From Streptomyces sp. SID486 (lineage in GTDB: Bacteria; Actinomycetota; Actinomycetes; Streptomycetales; Streptomycetaceae): a stretch of DNA of 64,000 nt. The notes beneath the pieces are model-generated. The model was given only the letters and a program-made list of their open reading frames with translations. It made no database searches and was not told where the DNA came from. Position numbers and translations under genes: made by a program. Shown one piece after another: positions 1 to 8,759 of the stretch. The DNA is taken from the NCBI RefSeq assembly GCF_009865385.1, contig NZ_WWJT01000788.1, forward strand, positions 16,578-80,577, given 5' to 3'. Each line of letters opens with the position of its first letter. Position 1 is the stretch's first letter.

Positions 1-1473
1 GACCGCACGCTGACCGCCGTCATCGGCTACGGCAACGACGGCAGCTGGGACCCGACCCAGACGGCGTCGGCGTTCGCGATGGCCGCGAACAACCACATCT
101 ACGAGGGGCTGCTGGACACCGACCCGATCACCCGGGCGCCGTACCCCGCGCTGGCCACCGAGGTGCCGAAGGACCCGGGCGCCACCCGCTGGCGGTTCAC
201 CCTGCGCCCCGGCGCGACCTTCCACGACGGCGAGCCGGTGACCGCCGACGACGTCGTGTTCGTCTTCGACCGGATCCTGGACCCGAAGACCCAGACCCTC
301 GCCAAGGGCTTCTTCGCCCCCTGGCTGGACTCGGTGCGCAAGGCCGACGCGCGCACCGTGGAACTGGTGCTGAAGTTCCCCTTCCCGGACGGGCTCTCGC
401 GGCTCACGCTGGCCAAGGTCATGCCGAAGCACGTCTATTCGCGGCCCGGCGCCTGGGACGACGCGATCAAGGGGCTGGCCGTGGGCTCGGGGCCGTACCG
501 GCAGACCGCGCACCACCCCAAGTCGAACACCACCTTCGAGGCGTTCGCCGGCTACAACGGCCCCCGCAGGCCCGCCTTCCGCCGGATGAACTGGCTGACG
601 ATAGTGGACGCCGCCCCGCGCGTCGCCAAGATCTCCGGGACCGGCGCGGGCGCGCAGATCGCCGACAACATCCCCTACGCCAACATCGCGCGGCTGGAGC
701 AGGGCGGCCTGAAGGTGGCCGGCGGCGCCGGGATGAACAACCTCTTCCTGATGTTCAACACCCGGCACAAGCCCTTCGACGACGTCCGGGTGCGGCAGGC
801 CCTGCACTACGCCATCGACACGGAGAAGATGGTGCAGGTCGCGCTGAAGGGGCACGGCAAGCCCGCGTCCTCGTTCCTCGACGAGGGCAACCCCGGCTAC
901 CGGCGGGCCGCGACCGTCTACGACCACGACCCCGACAGGGCCAGGGCGCTGCTCAGGGCCGCCGGGGTGAAGGATCTGAAGATCGAGATCCTGGCGGTCA
1001 ACGTCAGCTGGATCGTGGACTGTCTGCCGACCGTCAAGTCCTCCTGGGACGCGATCGGCGTGGAGACCACGCTGGCACCGCAGGAGACCACGGCCGTGTT
1101 CACCAAGATGGACCAGAAGCAGGACTACCAGGTGGTGGCGGCGGCCTCCAACCCGAACCAGTTCGGACTCGACGCCGACCTGATCATGCACTACAACTAC
1201 GGCCCCGAGAACCTGTGGATGCAGTACACGCGGTGGGCCGGCGACCCGGTCGCCAGGCAGCTCTTCAAGGACATGGACCGGGCGACCCGGGAACCGGATC
1301 CCGCGAAGAAGAGGACGATGGTCCAGGACTACGTCGACGTCGTCGCCGAGCAGGCCGTGCTCTACCCGGTCGTCCACAACGAGCTGATGACCGCCTGGGA
1401 CGCGCGCAAGCTCAGCGGGATAAGGGCGCAGCCCTACCCGGGCGTCAACCTCCTGCAAGCCCGCTGGATCTGA
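1..1473 (+). CDS. ABC transporter substrate-binding protein, family 5 (5' end outside window)
   Basis: Extracellular solute-binding protein of the SBP_bac_5 type (peptide, nickel or acidic-sugar binding), lipid-anchored or secreted in Gram-positives. The reading frame is open from base 1, with a typical family N-terminus visible (GYGNDGSWDPTQTASAF), so the start and signal peptide lie to the left of the window; about 490 residues are present. An internal ATG at base 79 is not a credible start because conserved sequence precedes it. The segment RPGATFHDGEPVTADDVVF near residue 75 is the family hallmark. It is followed after 4 bp by the permease gene, so it heads a five-gene operon. The ligand cannot be read from sequence alone. 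Confidence 0.9.
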   Translation, partial: DRTLTAVIGYGNDGSWDPTQTASAFAMAANNHIYEGLLDTDPITRAPYPALATEVPKDPGATRWRFTLRPGATFHDGEPVTADDVVFVFDRILDPKTQTLAKGFFAPWLDSVRKADARTVELVLKFPFPDGLSRLTLAKVMPKHVYSRPGAWDDAIKGLAVGSGPYRQTAHHPKSNTTFEAFAGYNGPRRPAFRRMNWLTIVDAAPRVAKISGTGAGAQIADNIPYANIARLEQGGLKVAGGAGMNNLFLMFNTRHKPFDDVRVRQALHYAIDTEKMVQVALKGHGKPASSFLDEGNPGYRRAATVYDHDPDRARALLRAAGVKDLKIEILAVNVSWIVDCLPTVKSSWDAIGVETTLAPQETTAVFTKMDQKQDYQVVAAASNPNQFGLDADLIMHYNYGPENLWMQYTRWAGDPVARQLFKDMDRATREPDPAKKRTMVQDYVDVVAEQAVLYPVVHNELMTAWDARKLSGIRAQPYPGVNLLQARWI

Positions 1474-1477
1474 CGGC

Positions 1478-2434
1478 ATGACGACGGTCGTACGGATCCT
1501 GCTCCGCCGGGTCGCCCTGCTGGTGCCGCTGCTCCTCGGCATCGTGCTGTTCGTGTTCCTGGTCATGCGGTTCTCGGACGTCGACCCGGCGTCCGCGTTC
1601 TTCCAGGGCGCCAATCCGACTCCGCGGCAGCTGCACGACTTCCGGGAGCGCAACGGGCTGCTGGACCCGCTGCCCGTGCGCTACGTCCACTTCGTCGGTG
1701 ACCTGGTCCACGGCGACCTGGGCACCAGCGCGCTCACCCGTGCCCCGGTGGTCGACCAGGTCACCACCGCCCTGCCGCTCACCCTCCAGCTGACCTTCCT
1801 GGGCCTCGCCGTCGCGGTCGTGCTGGCGCTGACCGGCGGGGTGACGGCGGCGGTGTACCGGGACCGGCTGCCGGACCAGGTCATCCGGGTCGTCTCGCTG
1901 GTCGGGGTGGCCGCGCCGGGGTTCTGGCTGGCGCTGCTGATGATCCAGTACCTGGCCGTGGACCGGGGCTGGTTCCCGACCGGCGGCTACATCAACCCCG
2001 CCGACTCCGTCACCGGATGGCTGCGGACGATGGCGCTGCCCGCCTTCGCCCTGTCCCTGCCGGTCGCCGCCCAGCTGACCCGGATCGTCCGGACCTCGGT
2101 GGTGGAGGAGCTGGACAAGGACTACGTGCGCACGGCCGTCGGGAGCGGGCTGCCGCCCCGGGTGGTCGTCGGCCGGAACGTGCTGCGCAACGCCCTGGTC
2201 AATCCGCTGACCGTGCTCGGTCTGCGGGTCGGCTACCTGCTGGGCGGCGCCGTCGTGATCGAGACGATCTTCTCGCTGCCCGGCATGGGGAAGCTGATGA
2301 TCGACGCCGTGCAGAACGGCGATCCGGCCGTCGTCCAGGGCGTCGTGCTGACCACGGCCACCGGGTTCGTCGTCGTCAACCTCGTCATCGACATCCTGTA
2401 TCTGCTGGTCAACCCACGACTGAGGGCGGGCTGA
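1478..2434 (+). CDS. ABC transporter permease, DppB/OppB type
   Basis: Inner-membrane subunit of the importer, 318 residues, the usual length for DppB/OppB. Hydrophobic segments are visible at residues 7-30, then about 100-125, 135-155, 175-200, 240-260 and 285-310. The short N-terminal helix followed by an extracytoplasmic loop with RNGLLDPLPVRYVHFVGDLVHGDLG (in part) is typical. The cytoplasmic EAA-like loop that contacts the ATPase lies around residues 215-235. The stop codon overlaps the next start as TGATG, so translation is probably coupled to the fused permease-ATPase that follows. Confidence 0.93.
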   Translation: MTTVVRILLRRVALLVPLLLGIVLFVFLVMRFSDVDPASAFFQGANPTPRQLHDFRERNGLLDPLPVRYVHFVGDLVHGDLGTSALTRAPVVDQVTTALPLTLQLTFLGLAVAVVLALTGGVTAAVYRDRLPDQVIRVVSLVGVAAPGFWLALLMIQYLAVDRGWFPTGGYINPADSVTGWLRTMALPAFALSLPVAAQLTRIVRTSVVEELDKDYVRTAVGSGLPPRVVVGRNVLRNALVNPLTVLGLRVGYLLGGAVVIETIFSLPGMGKLMIDAVQNGDPAVVQGVVLTTATGFVVVNLVIDILYLLVNPRLRAG

Positions 2435-4410
2435 TGGTCACGCGCGCGAGTCTCGCCCAGCGGCTGTCGCGGCCCGGCGTCCGGCTGCGCGGCCCACGCA
2501 GGCTGCCGCTGCCGTCCAAGGCCGCCGTCTGCTTCCTGGCCCTGGTCGTCCTGGTCGCCGTCCTCGCGCCGGTGCTGGCGCCGCACGACCCGCTCGACCA
2601 GCAGGACCCGGCCGGCGGGACCGGGGCGCCGTCCGCCGGGCACTGGATGGGGCAGGACAGCCTGGGCCGGGACATCCTGAGCCGGCTGATGTACGGCGCC
2701 CGGTGGTCGCTGGCGATCGGGCTGGGGGCGACCGCGCTCGCGCTCGTGGTGGGCGCGCTGCTCGGGGCGCTCGCCGCGACCTCCCGCAAGGCGCTCGACG
2801 AGACGCTGATGCGCTGTCTGGACGTCGTGATGGCGTTCCCGGGGATCGCGCTCGCGGCCGTGCTGGTCGCCGTGTTCGGCGGCGGGATCAGCGTGCTGAT
2901 CTGCGCGATCGCCTTCCTGTTCACGCCGCCGGTGGCGCGGGTGGTGCGGGCCAACGTGCTGGACCAGTACGGCGAGGACTACGTGACGGCGGAACGGGTG
3001 ATCGGGGCCCGCACCCCGCACATCGTGCTGCGGCACGTGGCCGTCAACTGCGCTGCCCCGGTCCTGGTGTTCTGCACCGTCCAGGTCGCCGAGGCGATCG
3101 TCTTCGAGGCGTCGCTGTCCTTCATCGGCGCGGGTGTGCGGCCCCCGGACCCGTCCTGGGGCAGTGTCATCGCCGACGGCAAGAACATGGTGCTGACCGG
3201 TGGCTGGTGGGCGACCGTCTTCCCCGGTCTGCTGATCCTGCTCACCGTGCTGTCGCTGAACGTGCTGTCCGAGGGCGTGTCGGACGCGTGGGCGGCGCCC
3301 GCCCCGCGGGAGGTGAGGGCGCCCGAGGACCGGCTGGAGACACCCGAGCCGGGCACCGGTGAGGTGCTGCCGCTGCCCGGCCTCACCGAGGCCGCCCGGC
3401 GGCTGCGGTCCCGGGCGCGGCCGCTGCCCGACCGCGGCGGGCAGCCGGTGCTCGCCGTGGAGAACCTCGCCATCGGCTTCCCGGACCGGCACCGGGGCGT
3501 GGACATCGTGGCCGGGGTCAGCTTCGAGGTGCACCCCGGGGAGGTGCTCGGCCTGGTGGGCGAGTCGGGGTGCGGGAAGTCGCTGACCGCGCTCACGGTC
3601 ATGGGGCTCCAGCCGAAGGGAGCGCGGGTGAGCGGCCAGGTGCGGTTCCGGCAGCGGAACCTGCTCACCGAGCCGGCGCGGGCGCGGCGGCGGCTGCTCG
3701 GCCACGAGATGGCCATGGTCTACCAGGACGCGCTGTCCTCGCTGAACCCGGCCATGACCATCCGTGCCCAGTTGAAGCAGCTCGTCCGGCGCGGTGGCCG
3801 CCGCGGGCCGCGGGAGCTGCTGGCGCTGGTCGGTCTCGACCCCGAGCGCACCCTGCGCAGCTATCCGCACGAGCTGTCCGGCGGGCAGCGCCAGCGGGTG
3901 CTGATCGCCATGGCCCTCTCCCGGGAGCCGAGGCTGATCGTCGCCGACGAACCGACCACCGCCCTGGACGTCACCGTGCAGGCGCAGGTCATGGAGCTGC
4001 TGCTCAGGCTGCGGGCGGAGCTGGGCTTCGCACTGATCCTGGTCTCGCACGACCTGGCGCTGGTCGCCGACGTCACCGACCGGGTGGTGGTGATGTACGG
4101 CGGGCAGATCGTGGAGACCGGGGTGACCGCGGACCTGGTGGCGGCCCCGGCCCACCACTACACGCGCGGGCTGCTCGGCAGTGTGCTCTCGCTGGAGTCG
4201 GCCGCGGAGCGGATGACCCAGATCAAGGGGGTCGTGCCGTCGCCCGCCGACTTCCCGGCGGGCTGCCGGTTCGCCGACCGCTGCCCGCTCGCCACCGAGG
4301 TGTGCCACCGCACCGCCCCGGTCCTCGCGGGCACCCCGGTGCACACGGCCGCCTGCCACCGTCCGGCGGTGGAGCTGACGTCCGCCGAGAGCGAGGAGGC
4401 CCTGCAGTGA
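2434..4410 (+). CDS. Fused ABC permease (DppC type) and ATP-binding protein (DppD type)
   Basis: One 658-residue chain that joins two subunits normally encoded separately. Residues about 28-290 form a DppC/OppC-like permease (first helix at 28-48, then the [16 protein letters not shown] loop). After a Pro/Arg-rich linker, residues about 340-658 form an ABC ATPase with Walker A GESGCGKS near 376, signature LSGGQRQRV near 482, Walker [13 protein letters not shown] near 500, and the C-terminal oligopeptide-transporter Cys segment [14 protein letters not shown]. The ATG start overlaps the preceding stop. A longer reading frame exists upstream but runs inside the permease gene and is not used. Such fusions are known in actinomycetes and in the Sat-type sialic acid transporters. 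Confidence 0.92.
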   Translation: MVTRASLAQRLSRPGVRLRGPRRLPLPSKAAVCFLALVVLVAVLAPVLAPHDPLDQQDPAGGTGAPSAGHWMGQDSLGRDILSRLMYGARWSLAIGLGATALALVVGALLGALAATSRKALDETLMRCLDVVMAFPGIALAAVLVAVFGGGISVLICAIAFLFTPPVARVVRANVLDQYGEDYVTAERVIGARTPHIVLRHVAVNCAAPVLVFCTVQVAEAIVFEASLSFIGAGVRPPDPSWGSVIADGKNMVLTGGWWATVFPGLLILLTVLSLNVLSEGVSDAWAAPAPREVRAPEDRLETPEPGTGEVLPLPGLTEAARRLRSRARPLPDRGGQPVLAVENLAIGFPDRHRGVDIVAGVSFEVHPGEVLGLVGESGCGKSLTALTVMGLQPKGARVSGQVRFRQRNLLTEPARARRRLLGHEMAMVYQDALSSLNPAMTIRAQLKQLVRRGGRRGPRELLALVGLDPERTLRSYPHELSGGQRQRVLIAMALSREPRLIVADEPTTALDVTVQAQVMELLLRLRAELGFALILVSHDLALVADVTDRVVVMYGGQIVETGVTADLVAAPAHHYTRGLLGSVLSLESAAERMTQIKGVVPSPADFPAGCRFADRCPLATEVCHRTAPVLAGTPVHTAACHRPAVELTSAESEEALQ

Positions 4411-5411
4411 CCGCTGTCGTGGAGGTGCGGGACGCGCACGTCGTGCACAGGGCGCGCAGCGGCGGCCTGTTCCGGCGGGACCGGGTGTACGCCCTGACCG
4501 GCGCCGATCTCCGCGTCGCGGCCGGTGAGACGGTCGGTGTGGTCGGCGAGTCGGGGTGCGGGAAGTCGACGCTGGCGAAGGTGCTGGTCGGTGTCCAGCG
4601 CCCGGTGTCCGGGACGGTGTCGTTCGGCGGCCGGGACCTGTGGGCGATGCCGTCCGCGGAACGCCGGGCCACGGTCGGGGCGGGCACCGGCCTGATCTTC
4701 CAGGATCCGTCGACCGCCCTGAACCGCCGGCTGACGGTCCGCCGGGTGCTGCGTGACCCGCTGGACGTCCACCAGCGCGGCACCCGGGCCGAACGGGAGG
4801 ACCGGGTACGGGAGCTGATGGCCCTGGTGGGCCTGCCCCGGGCGCTGGCCGACGCGCTGCCCGGGCAGCTGTCCGGCGGGCAGCGGCAGCGCGTCGCGAT
4901 CGCCCGCGCGCTCGCCCTGGAACCGGCCCTGGTCGTCGCCGACGAGCCGACCAGCGCCCTGGACGTGTCGGTCCGGGCGCAGATCCTCAATCTGCTGCTC
5001 GACCTCAAGGAACGCCTGGGTCTCGCCCTGGTGTTCGTGTCGCACGACATCCAGACGGTGCGGCGGATGAGCGACCGGGTGATCACCATGTATCTCGGCC
5101 GGATCGTGGAGGAGACCCCGGCCGGCCGGGTCACCGACGCCGCCCGGCACCCGTACACCCGGGCCCTGTTCTCGGCCACGCCCGGCCTGCTGGACCCGAT
5201 CGAGCCGATCCCGCTGAGCGGGCCGGTGCCGTCGGCGACCCGGCCGCCGAGCGGCTGCCCGTTCCGCACCCGCTGCTGGAAGGCCGACGAGGTGTGCGCG
5301 CGGGTGATGCCGGACTTCTCGGCCGCGTCGCAGCCCGGACACCGCTACCGTTGTCACCATCCTGTGGAGGAGGACACGTCGACCCGAGACCTAGCTCGCC
5401 AGGAGCCCTGA
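4407..5411 (+). CDS. ABC transporter ATP-binding protein, DppF/OppF type
   Basis: Second ATPase of the importer, 334 residues. Walker [10 protein letters not shown] lies near residue 50, signature LSGGQRQRV near 155, Walker B LVVADEPTSALD near 175 and the H-loop SHDIQTV near 215. The C-terminal oligopeptide-transporter domain has the paired cysteines CPFRTRCWKADEVC. The chosen start is the GTG that overlaps the previous stop as GTGA, which is in frame with the first conserved residues; everything upstream in this frame is shadow of the fused gene. The stop directly abuts the ATG of the aldolase-like gene, so all five genes are probably one transcript. Confidence 0.92.
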   Translation: MTAVVEVRDAHVVHRARSGGLFRRDRVYALTGADLRVAAGETVGVVGESGCGKSTLAKVLVGVQRPVSGTVSFGGRDLWAMPSAERRATVGAGTGLIFQDPSTALNRRLTVRRVLRDPLDVHQRGTRAEREDRVRELMALVGLPRALADALPGQLSGGQRQRVAIARALALEPALVVADEPTSALDVSVRAQILNLLLDLKERLGLALVFVSHDIQTVRRMSDRVITMYLGRIVEETPAGRVTDAARHPYTRALFSATPGLLDPIEPIPLSGPVPSATRPPSGCPFRTRCWKADEVCARVMPDFSAASQPGHRYRCHHPVEEDTSTRDLARQEP

Positions 5412-6359
5412 ATGACCTTCCCCGCGCCCCTCACCGGTGTCGTCCCGCCCGTCTGCACCCCGCTCACGCCGGGGCGGGAGGTCGACGTGCCGTCGCTGCT
5501 GCGCCTGGTGGACTTCCTGGTGGAGGCCGGGGTGCACGGGTTGTTCCTGCTCGGCTCGACGTCGGAGGCGGCCTTCCTGACGGACGGGCAGCGCCGGCAG
5601 GTGGTCCAGGCGGTCACCGCGCACGTGGGCGGTCAGCTGCCGGTCCTGGCGGGCGCGATCGACATGACCACCCCGCGCGTCCTGGAGCACGTCTCGGCGG
5701 TCGCCGCGGCCGGCGCGCAGGCCGTCGTCGTCACCGCCCCGTTCTACACCCGCACCCATCCTTCGGAGATCGTCCACCACTACCGCCGGATCGCCGCCGC
5801 CAGCCCGGTCCCGGTGATCGCCTACGACATTCCGGTCGCCGTGCACACCAAGCTCCCCGCCGACCTGGTGCTGGGGCTCGCCGGGGACGGGGTGCTGGCC
5901 GGGATCAAGGACTCCAGCGGGGACCTGGCGGCTTTCCGGGAGATCGTCACGGGGGCCCGTGCCCACCCCGGGTTCAGCGTGCTGACCGGTTCCGAGCTGG
6001 TGGCCGACTCCGCGCTGGCGCTGGGCGCCGACGGGGCGGTGCCGGGTCTGGCCAACGTCGACCCGCACGGCTACGTGCGCCTGTACCGGCAGTGCCGGGC
6101 GGGTGACTGGGAGGGTGCGCGGGCCGAACAGGAGCGGCTGTGCGCGCTGTTCGGGATGGTCGGCGCCGGTGCCCCGGCGCGGATGGGCGGCGGTTCGGCG
6201 GCGCTGGGCGCGTTCAAGGCGGCGCTGCATCTGCGCGGGGTCATCGACTGCCCGGTGACCGCGGAGCCGCAGGTGCCGCTGTCCGGTGAGGAGGTCGAGC
6301 AGGTCGGCAAGTTCCTGGCCGCGGCCGGGCTGCTCGGCGTGGGGACGGACCGGCGGTAG
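5412..6359 (+). CDS. DapA-family (dihydrodipicolinate synthase / N-acetylneuraminate lyase) aldolase
   Basis: A 315-residue class I aldolase of the DHDPS/NAL superfamily, a cytoplasmic TIM barrel that forms a Schiff base with pyruvate or another 2-oxo acid. Visible landmarks are the carboxylate-binding loop GSTSE at 48-52, the catalytic Tyr in AYDIP (Y138) and the Schiff-base lysine in GIKDSSGD (K166). Its ATG starts at the base after the ATPase stop, so it is part of the importer operon and probably acts on the imported substrate. A housekeeping dapA role is unlikely given this context. Candidates are N-acetylneuraminate lyase, a keto-deoxy sugar acid aldolase or a related dehydratase; sequence reading alone does not decide. 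Confidence 0.88.
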   Translation: MTFPAPLTGVVPPVCTPLTPGREVDVPSLLRLVDFLVEAGVHGLFLLGSTSEAAFLTDGQRRQVVQAVTAHVGGQLPVLAGAIDMTTPRVLEHVSAVAAAGAQAVVVTAPFYTRTHPSEIVHHYRRIAAASPVPVIAYDIPVAVHTKLPADLVLGLAGDGVLAGIKDSSGDLAAFREIVTGARAHPGFSVLTGSELVADSALALGADGAVPGLANVDPHGYVRLYRQCRAGDWEGARAEQERLCALFGMVGAGAPARMGGGSAALGAFKAALHLRGVIDCPVTAEPQVPLSGEEVEQVGKFLAAAGLLGVGTDRR

Positions 6360-6621
6360 ACCCGAACGGGCGGTGGGCAGGGAGAAGCTGACCGAGTTCC
6401 GCCGGTTCATCACCGGCACCGGCGGCCCGCATACCGCCGCCCACCCGGGCGACAAGTGGGTGAAGCCCCATCGTCGCCCAGCTCAACTCCGTTGAGTCCA
6501 CCCTCGGCCTCGTCGCCGGCTCCTGACCGGCGACGAGGCCGCGTTGTGGGTGGTCCCGCCGCGTTCGCAGACCCCTCGTCATGCGTCGTCGCCGCTGTCC
6601 CTCGGACACCACGGACGCCGA
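6360..6621. other. Gene-poor spacer left of IS scar
   Basis: No credible gene is seen here. Short open frames exist on both strands but have no ribosome binding site or recognisable motif. The one clear element is the hairpin at 6506-6540, listed separately. This stretch begins the roughly 3 kb zone of decayed mobile-element sequence that reaches to 9426. Confidence 0.6.
6506..6540. terminator. Perfect 14-bp inverted repeat, probable terminator
   Basis: Arms at 6506-6519 and 6527-6540 are exact reverse complements (14 bp each, GC-rich) around a 7-base loop. No T-run follows, which is usual for Streptomyces terminators. It lies 147 bp after the aldolase stop and could end the importer operon. 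It could also be the end of a lost mobile element. Confidence 0.6.
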
Positions 6622-6705
6622 ATGAGGCTCCACTTCGTCCGGGACACCGCCTTCCGCGAGGACGCCTCCAAGACCCGCACCGGGCACAGCCCCAGGAGCA
6701 TGCGG
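6622..6705 (+). pseudogene. ISAs1-family transposase C-terminal remnant
   Basis: The + strand frame beginning at the ATG at 6622 reads MRLHFVRDTAFREDASK then TRTGHSPRSM. This matches the well-known C-terminal stretch of ISAs1-type DDE transposases (consensus RLHxVRDVTFxEDxSxxRTGxxPxxM). Only about 28 codons remain: the DDE core is missing upstream and the usual ALRNLAI segment is missing downstream, where the sequence changes into an unrelated coding frame. This is a deletion scar, not an active element. Confidence 0.7.
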
Positions 6706-7238
6706 ACGAGTACCTTCCGCTGCTCCTGAGCGTGGAACCCCGCCTGATCACCCCCGGCCAGGAAGGTGACTACTTCAGCGGCGAGCAGGTCACAGCGTGG
6801 GGGATCGACCAGTTCTGGGGCCTCCCGGCGTACCCGCACACCCCGTACTACCGGACCTTCGAGACCTCGGTCGACGCCGGCGCCCACCTCTACGAGTTCG
6901 TCGTGCCCATGGTCCCCCCGAACTGGAACGAAAGACAGCGCGTCGAGGAGTACATCGCGCTGATGGAGCGGGGAACGGTTCCTACGGCGGTGGCTGTCTC
7001 CACGCTGGACGTGTGCCAGTCGGCTCTCGGCCTGGGAGATGATCCCTGCGCGCATTGGGGCCTGACCCACTTCCTTCTCGACGGCCACCACAAACTCGAG
7101 GCGGCCGCCACGACCGGCCGGCCGGTGCGGCTCCTCTCCCTCCTGACCCTGGGCGAGAGCCTGGCCACAGCGGACGACCGCGCCCGGCTGCCCGCTCTGC
7201 GCGCCCAACCCCGGTCCGCCCGAGCAACCGGCACCTGA
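6694..7238 (+). pseudogene. 5'-truncated gene of unknown function next to the ISAs1 scar
   Basis: From the codons QEHADEYLPLLLSVEP to the TGA at 7236 the frame has normal Streptomyces codon use and a protein-like sequence with WGLPAYPHTPYYRTFET, YEFVVPMVPPNWNE, and THFLLDGHHKLEAA near the end. I do not recognise the family. The DGHHKLEAA segment resembles a ParB-like or metal-binding His motif, but that is only a resemblance. The frame is joined at its 5' side to transposase remnant sequence, and the open frame extending back to 6456 has no gene-like character, so the original N-terminus seems lost. A late GTG at about 6732 could give a shortened product. Confidence 0.55.
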
Positions 7239-7267
7239 CTGATCGCGTTCGCGCCGACCTGTCGGAT

Positions 7268-7470
7268 CTGGATGACAGCGTCTTAGACGGCTCGCACGTC
7301 CGTGCTCTCAGAGGGGGGATCGGGTTGGACCTTCGCCCGTCGACCGGTCCTGTCCCCGCTCCAAGCGCCATGTGATCGTCGACCGTCACGGGACACCGCT
7401 CGCCGTCATGCTCACCGGCGGCAACCGGCGGCAACCGGCGGCAACCGGCACGATGTCACCCAGTTGCTGA
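7268..7470 (+). pseudogene. IS5-family transposase (second ORF) remnant, frameshifted
   Basis: The + strand carries DGSHVRALRGG in one frame (from about 7286) and, after a shift, GPSPVDRSCPRSKRH plus VIVDRHGTPLAVMLTGGNR in another, ending with HDVTQLL. This is the central block of IS5-type second-ORF transposases. The DVT segment is thrown out of frame by a tandem expansion of a 10-bp unit at 7421-7450. No start, terminal repeats or C-terminal part are present. Confidence 0.7.
7421..7450 (+). repeat. 10-bp tandem repeat (3 copies) inside the IS5 remnant
   Basis: The unit gcaaccggcg occurs three times in a row (7421-7430, 7431-7440, and 7441-7450 with one change). The undisturbed transposase would need a single copy (GGN-R-HDV), so two extra units (20 bp) were added and break the frame. 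This looks like slippage in already decaying DNA. Confidence 0.75.
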
Positions 7471-7481
7471 CGACGTCTGCC

Positions 7482-7509
7482 ACGACAGGCCCGGTCCCGG
7501 GCCTGTCGT
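7482..7509. terminator. Inverted repeat, probable terminator for the SGNH hydrolase gene
   Basis: Thirteen-base arms (7482-7494 and 7497-7509) are exact reverse complements with a 2-base centre. The repeat sits 93 bp beyond the stop of the leftward SGNH hydrolase gene. It could also stop readthrough from the left. Confidence 0.65.
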
Positions 7510-7601
7510 AGTTGCCAGGCGCCTGTGCTGGTCGGCCAGGTGTTCGGCCGCGTCTCCTTGCAACAGATGCCGTGGCTCCGGCGTCGGGTCTGGTCTGCTG
7601 G

Positions 7602-8648
7602 TCAGCGGTCGAGGAGGGCGATACGGATGGCTCGTTCGACGTGCGCGGCGGTGTTGGCGTAGCCGTGGGCGTTGGGGTGGACCAGGGTGACACGCTTGTT
7701 GATGGGAGCGCAGTTCAGCAGGGTGCCGGGGAGCTTGGCGGGCCAGTAGTCCGCGGCATCGCCGCAGATCCCCTCAACCCACTTGGTGCCCGCGGGCTGA
7801 CAGGCGTCGTGGCCCACGCTGGAGGAGTAGACGTCGACGTAGCGGTCGCCGAAGAACGACGTGACACGCTGGATCGTGCTGTTCAGCGGCTTGAGGACGT
7901 TTTCCCGGAGCCAGTCGACGTCGGCGTGCTTGATCAGGCCCAGCTCGGTGAGGGAGAGGCGGTTGCAGGCACTGCCCTCCTCCGGCAGGACGGCCGGATA
8001 GCCGACGGTGATCACCTTGGCGTCGGGTGCGGCCTCGTGCACCCTGGCCAGCATTTCGATGTACTCGTTCTGGACCCGGGCGAGCTTGTCCTGGATGCCC
8101 TCCTCTCCGTCGGGAGGGCTGGTGTAGTACTCGCGGCAGGTCTTGCCAGGTGTGGCGCCCAGTTCGAGGCACTTGAGGAGCATGCCTCCGAAGGGCAGGC
8201 TGTTGCCGCCGACGCCGATGGTCACGACGTCGGTGTTGTCGTTGAGCTTCGCTCGCTGGATCTGCGTGTCCACCGCGGGCCAGCCTCCGGCGGGGGGCTG
8301 GACCGGGCTGATCGGCGTCTGCCTGGACGTGGCGATGTCGGCGATGGTGGCGTTGCCGCAGCTGACGTTGGTCAGGTGGACGGGCTTGCCCGGCGGGAAC
8401 TCGTCGAACTCCCGGTCGACCACGCCGGGGTAGGCGTCGCTGGTGCGGTCACATCCGTCCCGCGCCGCATCGCCGAGCGGAGGCTGCGGGTCCCCGACGA
8501 ACCCGCCGGCGGTGTACGAGTCACCCAGCGCGGCCCACTGATACTGATCAGCCGCACCGGCGGAGCCCGAAGGCGCAAGCACGGATACCGCCAGCGTGAG
8601 CCCCACGGCCAGTGCTCCTGCTCGCAGGCGGGAGACAGGGTGCCGCAT
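7602..8648 (-). CDS. Secreted SGNH/GDSL-family hydrolase
   Basis: A 348-residue extracellular esterase or lipase-like enzyme. The chosen ATG gives a clean Sec signal peptide (Arg residues at 8-9, hydrophobic core 11-25, cleavage after SAGA near 32). The nucleophile motif is LGDSYTAG (S44), followed by an SCGNATIAD block, GVGGNSLPFG (Gly/Asn oxyanion block) and LVHPNAHGY near the end (catalytic-type His at about 324 or 328). The frame is open further upstream, but the signal peptide and a purine-rich GGGGGAG just before this ATG fix the start. It is the only intact gene in the IS scar zone and faces no obvious partner. A palindrome at 8742-8759 lies about 95 bp upstream. The substrate is unknown. 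Confidence 0.88.
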   Translation of the reverse strand: MRHPVSRLRAGALAVGLTLAVSVLAPSGSAGAADQYQWAALGDSYTAGGFVGDPQPPLGDAARDGCDRTSDAYPGVVDREFDEFPPGKPVHLTNVSCGNATIADIATSRQTPISPVQPPAGGWPAVDTQIQRAKLNDNTDVVTIGVGGNSLPFGGMLLKCLELGATPGKTCREYYTSPPDGEEGIQDKLARVQNEYIEMLARVHEAAPDAKVITVGYPAVLPEEGSACNRLSLTELGLIKHADVDWLRENVLKPLNSTIQRVTSFFGDRYVDVYSSSVGHDACQPAGTKWVEGICGDAADYWPAKLPGTLLNCAPINKRVTLVHPNAHGYANTAAHVERAIRIALLDR

Positions 8649-8741
8649 AGCTCCCCCGGGACGGGCCGGCAGGGCCGTCGGGGCGAGGGCTGCCAGCCTG
8701 CCCATGAACGTCGAACGCATCCACGGTCTCCATTCACTCAA

Positions 8742-8759
8742 CGTAGTCATGCGACTACG
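8742..8759. promoter_or_regulatory. Palindrome upstream of the SGNH hydrolase gene, operator candidate
   Basis: CGTAGTC and GACTACG (8742-8748, 8753-8759) are exact inverted repeats with a 4-base centre. A second pair, CTCAAC at 8737-8742 and GTTGAG at 8771-8776, partly encloses them. Position upstream of a leftward gene and the small centre fit a dimeric regulator site; no cognate regulator gene is adjacent. Confidence 0.4.

Noticed and set aside
2233..4359. Long open frame on the minus strand (about 700 codons) opposite the permease-ATPase gene
   Set aside because: It is a shadow: high-GC codon bias of the real plus-strand gene keeps the opposite frames open. The translation is rich in Arg, Gly, His and Pro and has no domain, while the plus strand shows Walker and signature motifs.
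5412..6359. Calling the DapA-family gene a lysine-biosynthesis dapA
   Set aside because: It is the last gene of an importer operon and has GSTSE rather than the usual GTTGE loop, so a catabolic role is more likely.
6456..6700. The N-terminal half of a 260-codon frame that ends at 7238
   Set aside because: The first 80 codons have no protein-like pattern, run through a perfect hairpin and are the wrong frame of the ISAs1 remnant. Only the part after about 6694 looks coding.
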